This document shows positions 53,301-60,724 of a stretch of 64,000 bases of DNA, one piece after another. Each line of letters starts with the position of its first letter. Position 1 is the stretch's first letter. The notes under the pieces were generated by a model. It made no database searches, was not told the origin of the DNA, and saw only the letters and a program-made list of their open reading frames with translations. The stretch spans positions 31,643 to 95,642 of the forward strand of contig JAUIJB010000006.1 of the NCBI GenBank assembly GCA_030430455.1. The letters run 5' to 3'. The translations under genes and the position numbers were made by a program. Source of the DNA: Verrucomicrobiia bacterium. Its GTDB lineage: Bacteria > Verrucomicrobiota > Verrucomicrobiia > Verrucomicrobiales > Akkermansiaceae.

Positions 53301-54072
53301 GGCTGATCATCTTGGCGGTCAGGCTCATTCCGGCCGAGTTGCTGAGGTCGACGTCCTCGTCGGGGAGGTAATCCAGCGTCCCGATCCGGTCGACGCCGGG
53401 TCGGCTGCCGACGCCGAGCTTCTCGGTCTCGGAGGCAAGCCCGCCCTGCGGCGGCATGATCCCGAGGTCGACCCGGGCCTTGGTGTTCTCGTCGAACACG
53501 GCGTAGGCGAAGCGCCCGCTGGGGTCGTCATCCAGGCGGCCGTTGGCCAGCTCGACCCGCTCGGCGCGGAACTCGCGTTGGCCGTCGGCCGAGTAGCGGT
53601 TGGAGAGCAGGATCTCGCCGTCGGAGAAGCTGCCGCTGCCGAAGTCCTGTTCGCGCAGTTGTTCCTGGTCGGTGCTGGAGACCAGCCAGCGGCGAAACTC
53701 CTCGCTCTTGCCCTCCTTGCTGAGGTCCGAGGCCTGGGGTGGTGACTCCGGATCCAGCGCCCGCGCGTTCCACACCCCGGTCAGTTCGGGCTGGCCGACG
53801 TTCTCGCCGAGGGTCCCGGCGGGTGCCGTGATCCGCGTGTCCGGTCCGGCGTGAACCTGCAGGTCGTTGAGCGCCAGCATCAGGGCAAGCCGGGCGTTGG
53901 CCCGCGCCTCGATCATCGCCACGCTGCGGGTCGAACTGCGCAGCGTGATGCTGGAGAGCCCCAGCAAGCCGGCCGCCAGCAGGCTGAGAAGGACCATCAT
54001 CGAGACGGTCACGATCAAGGAAAACCCTGCTTCCCTAGGGGCCAGGCGTGAATTTCTGCGGGATGAATTCAT
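50362..54072 (-). CDS. Verru_Chthon cassette protein A
   Basis: A 1236-residue protein with a type IV pilin-like N-terminus: REAGFSLIVTVSMM followed by a hydrophobic helix, then SSTRSVAMIEARANARLALMLALNDLQVHAGPDTRIT. This start and the layout (long soluble beta-rich body, C-terminal FGRRFDIVSFRWLT) match Verru_Chthon cassette protein A of Verrucomicrobia. The cassette normally has proteins B, C and D nearby, which are absent here, so it is an orphan. It likely passes through a type II/IV pilus-like export system. The ATG at 54072 sets the basic n-region; the only longer start is a GTG at 54135. Confidence 0.85.
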   Translation of the reverse strand: MNSSRRNSRLAPREAGFSLIVTVSMMVLLSLLAAGLLGLSSITLRSSTRSVAMIEARANARLALMLALNDLQVHAGPDTRITAPAGTLGENVGQPELTGVWNARALDPESPPQASDLSKEGKSEEFRRWLVSSTDQEQLREQDFGSGSFSDGEILLSNRYSADGQREFRAERVELANGRLDDDPSGRFAYAVFDENTKARVDLGIMPPQGGLASETEKLGVGSRPGVDRIGTLDYLPDEDVDLSNSAGMSLTAKMISLASAEMGHEAPTHSYGRHFRDLTPYSLGLLTDVTRGGFKADLNLLADQQYRPAPYGDGSRMYETAFGLDLESSPTWAQALDFANLFNLRNSRRKAYLTGGTGGTPALAASAPGDWSASTSVSGGVAVPNPEPPTSPVLLPSIAKVQMVYSLHVHDLWYFNDRPGTTADDPTSQTWLSGPYNKEWKNKAENQWDKTNWSYKNKDRAINYQMWVFCTPIITLHNPYNVALEIPGGDLTIDFVNVPFGMRFYVNGTAQTADLVPYTEMFYWNDKGRERRYTMTFFNKSESGGNIEVDERADIRLLPGEVKVFSPYMDPEVRYTDRGGENEWYNVFNEHTFDIKAIPGWLGEGIGYGQDQPLPDKFRPLKLNVGSNGMPTTDGRMMQDGMPLTGDEMIEVDFAPIPAEDEDEKRFTIEMTLNRANRDRSARSVVLDFDYEVTDGLQSEMLGDDGVIRWPKDGPIQAIEMRDHWTRSLAQFSRIRPFALLSAYAKTTHGGVDTTNDDGRYPAKPWIFNNHTGAVSSQKIVSQHPSHHSHEINLVRLGEAEGTSNAIEIQPGTDRGNFVTGHTSFNGRKFGTMFEVPLGPIQSPVTLNGANPAAGYYLPRFTAPIGNSFAHPVMPTGSLMEQVNGQTYADHCYLLNSVFFDGFYCSGIQRRGGPFGSGETSDSLAGSFFGEGVPLADSRLLPHLADGATADEAVTTVTAADGFGKVGAYQLVRGAFNVNSTSVEAWKAVLSAMSGEDARVSTIPLWSDMSEGVENLDEAEDEGGARFSRLRLPNAQPDAGDPDALWHASRDLDNSELDALATEIVEQVRERGPFLSMSEFVNRQLGPSSELTLAGALQTAINEAGINDNADLGGYEIGAGKLAGLELETPEALTGNSADGATGVLTQADILAMLGNSATVRSDTFVVRGYGESLDAGGGVVARAWCEAVVQRMPEYLDPADAATVIPGDLTSETNKRFGRRFDIVSFRWLTQEEV

Positions 54073-54193
54073 GAAAAACGGATTTCCAGATGTGTTTGCA
54101 ATGTAAACATGCCGATGGGTGATTTCGCAATTCACCTATTGGCATTGCGGATTGAATTTTCGGCAGGAATCGGAGCGATGCCGTGGGGGCGAT

Positions 54194-57100
54194 TCAGAGC
54201 TGGTCGAACACCAGCCGGATGTAGCGGCGCGCCGGATCGCCACTGACGAGCGGGTCGAGAACGCGGACGGTTTCCGGATCCCCGGGGCTGATCACCTCGA
54301 GGACCAGCGGGTTCCAAAGGCTCAAGTCGTCGGACGACTCGGCGCCGTAGCTCACGTCGGGCAAGCCGGCGGGACGGCTGAAGCTGATCGAGAATCCCTC
54401 GCCGTCGAGCACCCCGGCAGGGGCCGGGTCGAAGGCATGCGGGTCCCTTCCCAGTGCGTAGTCGCCGATGTTGGCGAGGAAGTCGCCGTCCGGGTTGGCG
54501 TCGGGCTCGGCGTCGCCGGCGTCGATCTCCAGCTGGCTGAAGTTGGTCACCTGCCAGGCCCACCAGCTGTTGGCGGCCTCGATCACCAGGGTGTCGCCGG
54601 CCGAGCCGCTGTAGCCGGGCTCGGTCACCGTGGCAGCCACCGCGTAGCTTCCCGGTGCGGAGGGGGCCGTGGCGCCGCCGTCGTAGGCCAGCTCGACCGC
54701 CAGCCCCGCCGGGTCGGTGGTGTAGCTGACCGGCCGCGGGGATCCGTCCTCGACCTGGCGGAGGTCGCCGAGGGTGATCGTCGCGGAAAGCGGCGAGCCG
54801 CTGCTCCCGGCGCCGGCCATGACCAGCGCCGGGACGTCGCCGGCGGTGTCCATGGTGTAGTCGTAGGGCGGGCGGAAGACCTCGTCGTTGCCGGTCAGCG
54901 CACCCGCGGTGCTGTCCCAGCCGCCGGGATACCCGGTGCAGGAGTCGAAGGTGTTGCCGGACAGGAACATCCTGCCGCCCTGCTCCTTGTAGCAGGGGTT
55001 GTTGACGCCGGCGTAGTGGTTGTTCTCGACCAGGAACTCGCCGTTGGTGCGGACGTTGGTGCAGTAGAAGTTGCCACTACTGGAGAAATAGTTGTTGTAG
55101 AGGTGGGCGCGGCTGTAGCTGCCGGAGGGCATGCGGCTGTTGCAGCCCTCGGCGAACCAGTTGTGGTGGAGGGTGACGTGGTAGTTCGACTCGGTCGTGT
55201 TGCCGAGGATCATGGCGAACTTGTGTTCGGTCTGGGCCGGCGTGTAGAAGAACTTGCACCAGGCGACGGTGACGTGGTCGGCGCCGTGGGTGATGTCGCA
55301 GCCGCCGTCGGCGCAGTCGTAGAAGGTGCAATGGGAGATGTGCACGTTGCTGGCGCCGCGGACCGAGATGCCGTCGCCGTCGGGATTGGTGAACGCGAGC
55401 TCGCGGATGACGATGTTGTCGGAGCCGTCAAGGTCGAGCGCGCCGATCACCGTCGCCCCCGGGCCGGCGCCCTCGATGGTCTTGTCCGGGGCGACGTCGA
55501 CCGTCGAGCCGAAGCCAACGGTCAGGTCGATGGTGCCGTCGATGCGGATCGTGTACGGCTGGCTCGAGCCGGCGTAGCTGACCAGCTGGGCGGCGCTGGT
55601 GACGGTCACGGTGGTTCCGCCCTCGCCGCCGCTGGCCATCGACCCGTAGCCGTCGGGAAACAGCACCGCGGCGGTCTCGGGAACCCAGCCGCCGAACAGC
55701 GCGGCGGGGGTGTAGTCGGCCGGGTCGACGGTGACCGGCTGGCGGTTGCCGCTGCCGCCCGGGTGGGCGACGTCGGCGTCGGTCTCGTCGTCGGTCGCGG
55801 GGTTGTAGTCCGGGTCCACGGTGTTGAGCCAGTAGGCGCCGGCGGCCTGGCGTTGCGCGGGGGTGGGTGCGGCGCCGCCCCCGGCCATGGTGTTGCCGTG
55901 CTCGCGGGCCCGGCAGGTCGCCTCGCGGCCGCCCCACTCGCCCCAGGCCTTGGTGGTGAAGTGGTCGTCGAGCTCGCAGTTGATGACCTCGGTGGCGCCG
56001 TCCTTGCGCCAGGGCCGCATGAAGGTGGTGGTGCCGGCGCCGACGTTGTGCGGGTAGCCGTCGGCGACCTGCGCGCGGGGGAAGCGCGAGTTGATGAAGA
56101 CGATGCCGTGGGCCTGGCTGCGGTCGGTGCTCGGGGCGGCGACCGGGCCGCCGGAACTGCGGACCTGGACGATGTCGCAGTCGTCGAACACGGCGAGCGC
56201 GGCCCCGTAGATGAAGTCGACGCTGCCCCACACCTCGCAACCCTTGAAGTAGCAGGTGCCGCTGTGGGTGTAGGCGGTGTCCTGGCCGCCCTTGATGAGG
56301 AGGTTTTCGCAGACCAGGCGGTCGGCGGTGGTGCGCAGCGCGTTGATCCGGCCCGGAAAGGCGGGGATGTCGAGGTAGGTCGGCCCGGCCGGGTTGGTCT
56401 GGGTGTCGTAGGCGCCGCAGTCGATCGTCAGGTTCCGCACGCTCAGGTCATTGCTGGAGACCCGCAGCGTCCCGGCCGAGCTGGAGCCGGTGGTGGCGGG
56501 GGAGGGGTGGTGGATGACGACCTCCTCGCGGGAGGCACCGGTGCCGACGATCGAGAGGTTGCGACGGTTTCCGCCGACGTGGACCATCTCGTGGTAGGTG
56601 CCAGGCTCGACCAGGATGGTGCGCGGCAGGGTGTTGTTGGCGGGAATCCAGTCGAGCGCCCCCTGGATGGTGGCGAAGTCGCCACCGCCATCACGGCCGA
56701 CGCTGACGACCGCCGGTCCGCTGTTGCTCGTCGGGGTCACCGGCCGCGGAAGGCGGGTGGTGAAGCGCCACTCGTTCGGGTCGCTGATCGCCGGGACCAC
56801 CTGGTTGTCCGAGTCGAAGAACAACCCGGCATCCATGGTCACGTAGTAGGTGGTGTCGTTGTCGAGGCGCTGGCTTCCGCTCAGGGTGATCCATGCCTCG
56901 TTGCCATGGATGGCGATGGGCATGTAGTAGAAGCTCTCGCCCTGGACCGACTGGGTCAGCGCGTTGACCAGGGTGACGTCGTCCACCGTGTAGGTCTGGA
57001 AGGTCGCGCGGTTGATGGTGACGACGACCGAGTCGTCGGAGGCATCGTGGATCCGGAAGGAGCCGGAGGAGCCGAGCGAGGGCGGGCCCGGGAAGACGAG

Positions 57101-58657
57101 GCGCAGTTGCTGGTCGATCGCGATCCCGGTCGAGCCGGACTCCGGGGCGTGGGTGATGGCCTGGGTGCTGCCGATGCCGAAATAGACCGGCGCGCTGATG
57201 ATCGAGCCGGTGCTGGTCGAGGCGACCACCTGGTAGTAGCCGCTCGTGGCGGCGGAGGCGGTGAGGTCGAGCTCGTCGGCGGTCTCGCCCGCGAGGTCGC
57301 TGAAGGAGGATCCGTTCGGGCTGAACTGCCACTGGTAGGAGACCGCCTCGGGGGCGTCGGCGGCGGCGCTCATGGTGTAGGGCGTGCCGTCGTCGAGCAC
57401 GGCGCCGACGGGCTGGGTGGTGAAGCTGATGTCCGGGGCGGGGGCTACCTGGAAGCCGGTGAGCTTGTCGGTGGCGGTGAAGGACAGCGTCCCGGAGCCG
57501 TCGACCGACACCGGGAACCTGAGGTAGGAGTAGCCCTCGGCTCCCGTGGTGAAGAGGTTGCGGTTGTCGCTGCCGGAACCGGCGGTGGTGCCCGAGCCGC
57601 CGCCGTTGGCCGCAGCCACCGTCACCGTCGAGTTCTGGTTGGCCTGGTCGCCGTGGGCGAAGACGAAGAGCTCATAGCTGCCGGCATCGAGGCCGCTGAC
57701 GTCGACGCTGAAGTCGCCGTCGTAGTAGTAGTCCCGCATCAGGTTGAGCGGGTTCGGGTCGCCCGGCGAGTCGGCGCCGTACTCCTTGAGGCTCGGGCCG
57801 GTGGTGCTGATCGTGACGTCGACCCCCGGGAGCGCGCTGCCGTCGGATGCCTGGATGCCGTTGATGGTCATGCTGGTCGAGGTCGAGCGCGGGAAGTGGT
57901 TCCAGGTCGTGCCGGCGTCGTCGGCGACCCCGATTCCGGTGTAGGCGTCGTCACCGACGTCGACATTGAAGGCGGCGGTGCCACCGGAGGGGGGCGGCTC
58001 CGAGGAGGTGCTGCGGAGCTGGAAGCCGTTGAAATAGTCGTCGACCTGGAACCCGAAGGTGCCTCCGGCGCCGACGCTGAGGCCGCTGAAGTGGGCGTAT
58101 GAGACGCCGTCGCCGCCGTTGATGAGGTCGCGGCCGAGCGCGCTGTTGGCCGTCGACCCGCTGCCGCCGCCGTTCGAGGCGTCGACGGTGACCGAGCCGG
58201 CCTGGTCGTTCTGGTCGCCGTGGCCGAAGAACCAGAATTCGTAGGTGCCGGCCTCGAGGCCGGTGACCGTCACGTCGTAGGTCCCGCTGAAGGTGTAGTC
58301 CCGCATCAGCGCGGCCGGGTTCGGCGTCGAGTTGCTGTCGGTCGAGTAGCGGTTGATGTTGCTGGAGCCGTCGCTGCTGGCGATGGTCACGGTGACCCCG
58401 GGGAGGGTGGCGCCGGTGGAGTCCACCACGCTGGTGATCGTCTCGCTCACCGGGCTGCCGCTGACGTCGAGGTCGTTCCAGCTGGTGCCGGCGTCGCCCG
58501 GGGCGATGCCGGGGCCGGTGTAGTGGTTCGAGCTGCCGTTGTTGAGGTCGACGTTGATCGTCTGTCCGGCGAGGGGGAGGGAAGCCGCGAGGAGGGCGGC
58601 GGCGAGGGTCGCTGGCAGCGACCGGGACGGGTGGAATCCGTTGGGATCGGGTTTCAT
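54194..58657 (-). CDS. Pectinesterase (CE8)-pectate lyase (PL1) fusion with NPNP modules
   Basis: A 1487-residue secreted protein. Signal peptide (about 1-30); NPNP module 1 (33-222: TPNPAALMRDYTFSGTY); module 2 (228-405: GDPNPLNLMRDYYYDGDF); Ig-like (409-490); Big_5-like (499-635); CE8 pectin methylesterase (645-969: GGQDTAY, GSVDFIYG, FMRPWRK); PL1 lyase (1002-1282: DGGCDITHGADHVTVAW, RMPSGSYSRAHLYNNYF); MBG-like domain (1289-1352); C-terminal domain (1355-1487, NPDGDFLANIGDYALGRDP). CE8 removes methyl esters and PL1 cuts the product, so both steps are in one chain. The ATG at 58657 precedes the signal peptide. Confidence 0.9.
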   Translation of the reverse strand: MKPDPNGFHPSRSLPATLAAALLAASLPLAGQTINVDLNNGSSNHYTGPGIAPGDAGTSWNDLDVSGSPVSETITSVVDSTGATLPGVTVTIASSDGSSNINRYSTDSNSTPNPAALMRDYTFSGTYDVTVTGLEAGTYEFWFFGHGDQNDQAGSVTVDASNGGGSGSTANSALGRDLINGGDGVSYAHFSGLSVGAGGTFGFQVDDYFNGFQLRSTSSEPPPSGGTAAFNVDVGDDAYTGIGVADDAGTTWNHFPRSTSTSMTINGIQASDGSALPGVDVTISTTGPSLKEYGADSPGDPNPLNLMRDYYYDGDFSVDVSGLDAGSYELFVFAHGDQANQNSTVTVAAANGGGSGTTAGSGSDNRNLFTTGAEGYSYLRFPVSVDGSGTLSFTATDKLTGFQVAPAPDISFTTQPVGAVLDDGTPYTMSAAADAPEAVSYQWQFSPNGSSFSDLAGETADELDLTASAATSGYYQVVASTSTGSIISAPVYFGIGSTQAITHAPESGSTGIAIDQQLRLVFPGPPSLGSSGSFRIHDASDDSVVVTINRATFQTYTVDDVTLVNALTQSVQGESFYYMPIAIHGNEAWITLSGSQRLDNDTTYYVTMDAGLFFDSDNQVVPAISDPNEWRFTTRLPRPVTPTSNSGPAVVSVGRDGGGDFATIQGALDWIPANNTLPRTILVEPGTYHEMVHVGGNRRNLSIVGTGASREEVVIHHPSPATTGSSSAGTLRVSSNDLSVRNLTIDCGAYDTQTNPAGPTYLDIPAFPGRINALRTTADRLVCENLLIKGGQDTAYTHSGTCYFKGCEVWGSVDFIYGAALAVFDDCDIVQVRSSGGPVAAPSTDRSQAHGIVFINSRFPRAQVADGYPHNVGAGTTTFMRPWRKDGATEVINCELDDHFTTKAWGEWGGREATCRAREHGNTMAGGGAAPTPAQRQAAGAYWLNTVDPDYNPATDDETDADVAHPGGSGNRQPVTVDPADYTPAALFGGWVPETAAVLFPDGYGSMASGGEGGTTVTVTSAAQLVSYAGSSQPYTIRIDGTIDLTVGFGSTVDVAPDKTIEGAGPGATVIGALDLDGSDNIVIRELAFTNPDGDGISVRGASNVHISHCTFYDCADGGCDITHGADHVTVAWCKFFYTPAQTEHKFAMILGNTTESNYHVTLHHNWFAEGCNSRMPSGSYSRAHLYNNYFSSSGNFYCTNVRTNGEFLVENNHYAGVNNPCYKEQGGRMFLSGNTFDSCTGYPGGWDSTAGALTGNDEVFRPPYDYTMDTAGDVPALVMAGAGSSGSPLSATITLGDLRQVEDGSPRPVSYTTDPAGLAVELAYDGGATAPSAPGSYAVAATVTEPGYSGSAGDTLVIEAANSWWAWQVTNFSQLEIDAGDAEPDANPDGDFLANIGDYALGRDPHAFDPAPAGVLDGEGFSISFSRPAGLPDVSYGAESSDDLSLWNPLVLEVISPGDPETVRVLDPLVSGDPARRYIRLVFDQL

Positions 58658-58826
58658 GAAGATGACTGCGGTCGGAGACGGGCAGGAGTTGGCCGGCGTC
58701 ACCAAAGGGGCGTCCGGCCGGTCCGCCGAGATGGGCGACGGAACATACGTGCCGCCCCGGCGTGAGTCATTGCACGCTTCTGCGGTTCGTATTGAAATAA
58801 CGGCAATTCTCCCGAGGCCCGGGGAA

Positions 58827-60317
58827 TCAGTCCTCGCCGTCCCAGCGCCAGCGCGGGTGCCGGACGAAGCCCAGCGCCTCCCTGACGTCGATCCCGCGGC
58901 GGGCCTCCTTGGCGAGCATCGAGCGGCGCTTGTTCCAGGCGCGCAGCTCGGCGGCGGAGGCTTGGTAGCGCTTGCGGTGGGGCACGCGGTTGCCGACGAG
59001 CATGACCAGGAATCCCTCGATGCCGTAGTCGTTGGCAGCCTCGGGGATCAGGCGGCGGCTGAAGCCGGAGGGGCCGTTTTCCTCGTAGAACTCGAGCAGC
59101 TCGCCGATTCCGGAGAGGTCGGTCTCCTCCCGGCAGCGCCGCCAGAAGGGCGTGTCGAGCGCGGTGTTGAACTTGTAGTGCAAGCCGAGGAAGTCGCGGA
59201 TCACCGCCCACTCGTCGGCGCGGATCCGGTTGTAGAGCTTGCGCAGCGAGGGCGTCGGCTTGAGCAGCGCGCGCTGCAGCAGGTTGGCCAGCTGCTGGCA
59301 CTGGTTGCAGATGAGCATCAGCGCCGAGGCCTCGAGCGGCTCGACGAATCCGGCGGCGTTGCCGATGGCGACGACATTGTCGACCCAGTGGCGGCGGCGG
59401 TGGCCGGAGCGGAAGCGGACCACCCGGGTCGAGTCGCCCAGCTTCGGGTTGCGGCGGCGGAACTCTTCGGCCGCGGCGTCGTCGGAGACCAGGCTCGAGT
59501 CGTAGACGTAGCCGCGGTTGATGCGGTGTTCGTGCTCGATCTGCCAGCACCAGCCGGCGTCCATCGTCTCCGCGGTGGTGAAGGGCAGCACGGGCTCCTC
59601 CCCGCGATCCCAGCCGCCGACCACCGCGCGGTCGCAGAACAGGGTGCCGGCGAAGCTCTCGAAGGGTTCCTCGAGGACCTTGTCGATCAGCTCGCCGACG
59701 AAGCCGCTGGTGTCGATGAAGAGGTCCGCCTCGAGGCGGCGGCCGTCCTCGAGCTGGATCGCGGAGATCCCCTCCTCGCCGCGCTCGGCGCCGACCAGCT
59801 TGCCGTCGGTGAACTCGATGTCCGCCGCACGTGCCTCGGACTCGAGCAGCTCGACCAGGTGGTGGTTCTCGATGTGGTAGGCGTGCCAGTTGCGGATGTC
59901 GGGAGCGCGGTTGGCCAGGCGCGTGAAGGCCTTGCCCGCGCGCATCAGGGCGGCCGGCAGGCTGGCGTCGTGGAACTCCTCGTCGCAGTAGTAGCCGTTG
60001 GGCATCCGCAGGCCCGGCGACTGGGCGTCGAGCTGCTCGTCAAAAGTGTAGTGGAAGGTCCCGCGCGGGCCCCACAGGAAGCGGATACCAAGCTTCCAGG
60101 TCGGCTTGGCCACCTCGAAGAAGCGCTTCCGGGTGATCCCGAGCACGTCGAACATGTGGTGGACGAAGATCGGCGTGGTGCCCTCGCCGACCCCGATCAC
60201 CCCGAGCGCGGGGTCGCGGACGATCTCGACCTCGAGCCTCGGAAACCGGCGCTTGAGCGTGAGCGCGGCGATCAGGCCGGCGCTGCCGGAGCCGAGAACG
60301 ATGGCCTTTTCGATCAT
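58827..60317 (-). CDS. Flavin-dependent halogenase-like protein (tryptophan halogenase family)
   Basis: A 496-residue FAD protein of the tryptophan-7-halogenase family. VLGSGSAGLIAALTL and VIGVGEGTTP bind FAD; the halogenation lysine is at K75 (WKLGIRF), and E329 in VEPLEASAL fits the PrnA-type catalytic glutamate. The halogenase marker WxWxIP reads WCWQIE (256-261), with Glu for Pro, so activity on a halide is uncertain. Halogenases need reduced FAD from a separate reductase, none of which lies nearby. It may act on a small aromatic or be a diverged monooxygenase-like member. Confidence 0.85.
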   Translation of the reverse strand: MIEKAIVLGSGSAGLIAALTLKRRFPRLEVEIVRDPALGVIGVGEGTTPIFVHHMFDVLGITRKRFFEVAKPTWKLGIRFLWGPRGTFHYTFDEQLDAQSPGLRMPNGYYCDEEFHDASLPAALMRAGKAFTRLANRAPDIRNWHAYHIENHHLVELLESEARAADIEFTDGKLVGAERGEEGISAIQLEDGRRLEADLFIDTSGFVGELIDKVLEEPFESFAGTLFCDRAVVGGWDRGEEPVLPFTTAETMDAGWCWQIEHEHRINRGYVYDSSLVSDDAAAEEFRRRNPKLGDSTRVVRFRSGHRRRHWVDNVVAIGNAAGFVEPLEASALMLICNQCQQLANLLQRALLKPTPSLRKLYNRIRADEWAVIRDFLGLHYKFNTALDTPFWRRCREETDLSGIGELLEFYEENGPSGFSRRLIPEAANDYGIEGFLVMLVGNRVPHRKRYQASAAELRAWNKRRSMLAKEARRGIDVREALGFVRHPRWRWDGED

Positions 60318-60382
60318 CCCGCAGCTTTTCCAGCGGGTTCCGTGAAGGCAAGCGGTCAGCGTGACTTGGTGGGGGAGTGGAA

Positions 60383-60652
60383 AGTAAAAAGTAAAAAGTA
60401 AAATGTGGAGAGTGGTGGAGTGGAGGGCAACTCCCTCCTGCGAGGTGAATCGGGGATTGGTTGGCAGTGAGCCAGTGAGCAGTGAGCAGTGAGCGGTCGG
60501 CGGGGATCTCGGGCTCGGGCATCAAAGCACAAAGCACAAAGCACAACCGGGCCGCCGATTCGCTCCGTTGTGCTCGCTGGTTCCGCGTCACCACGAACCC
60601 CCTCGATGCCAACCGACAAAGGACAAAGGACAACAAGAGACAAAGGACAAAG
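60383..60652. repeat. Cluster of four short tandem repeat arrays (7-8 bp units)
   Basis: AGTAAAA x3 (60383-60403), (C)AGTGAGC x4 (60465-60494), CAAAGCA x3 (60523-60543) and GACAAAG x4, interrupted (60615-60652). All have 7- or 8-base units. The gap 60318-60724 holds no gene otherwise. Confidence 0.8.
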
Positions 60653-60724
60653 CCCCCGCCAGCTCAGGCCGTCCCGAAGCGCCCTCGAAGACTCGACGCC
60701 TGGCGCCGCGTCCGCGTCCGAGGC

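Noticed and set aside
50335..53745. Plus-strand open frame of 1136 codons opposite Verru_Chthon protein A
   Set aside because: Antisense shadow; the minus-strand protein has a pilin-like start and a full family match.
54119..58102. Plus-strand open frame of 1327 codons opposite the CE8-PL1 fusion
   Set aside because: Composition is biased and no domain is recognisable, while the minus strand has clear CE8 and PL1 motifs.
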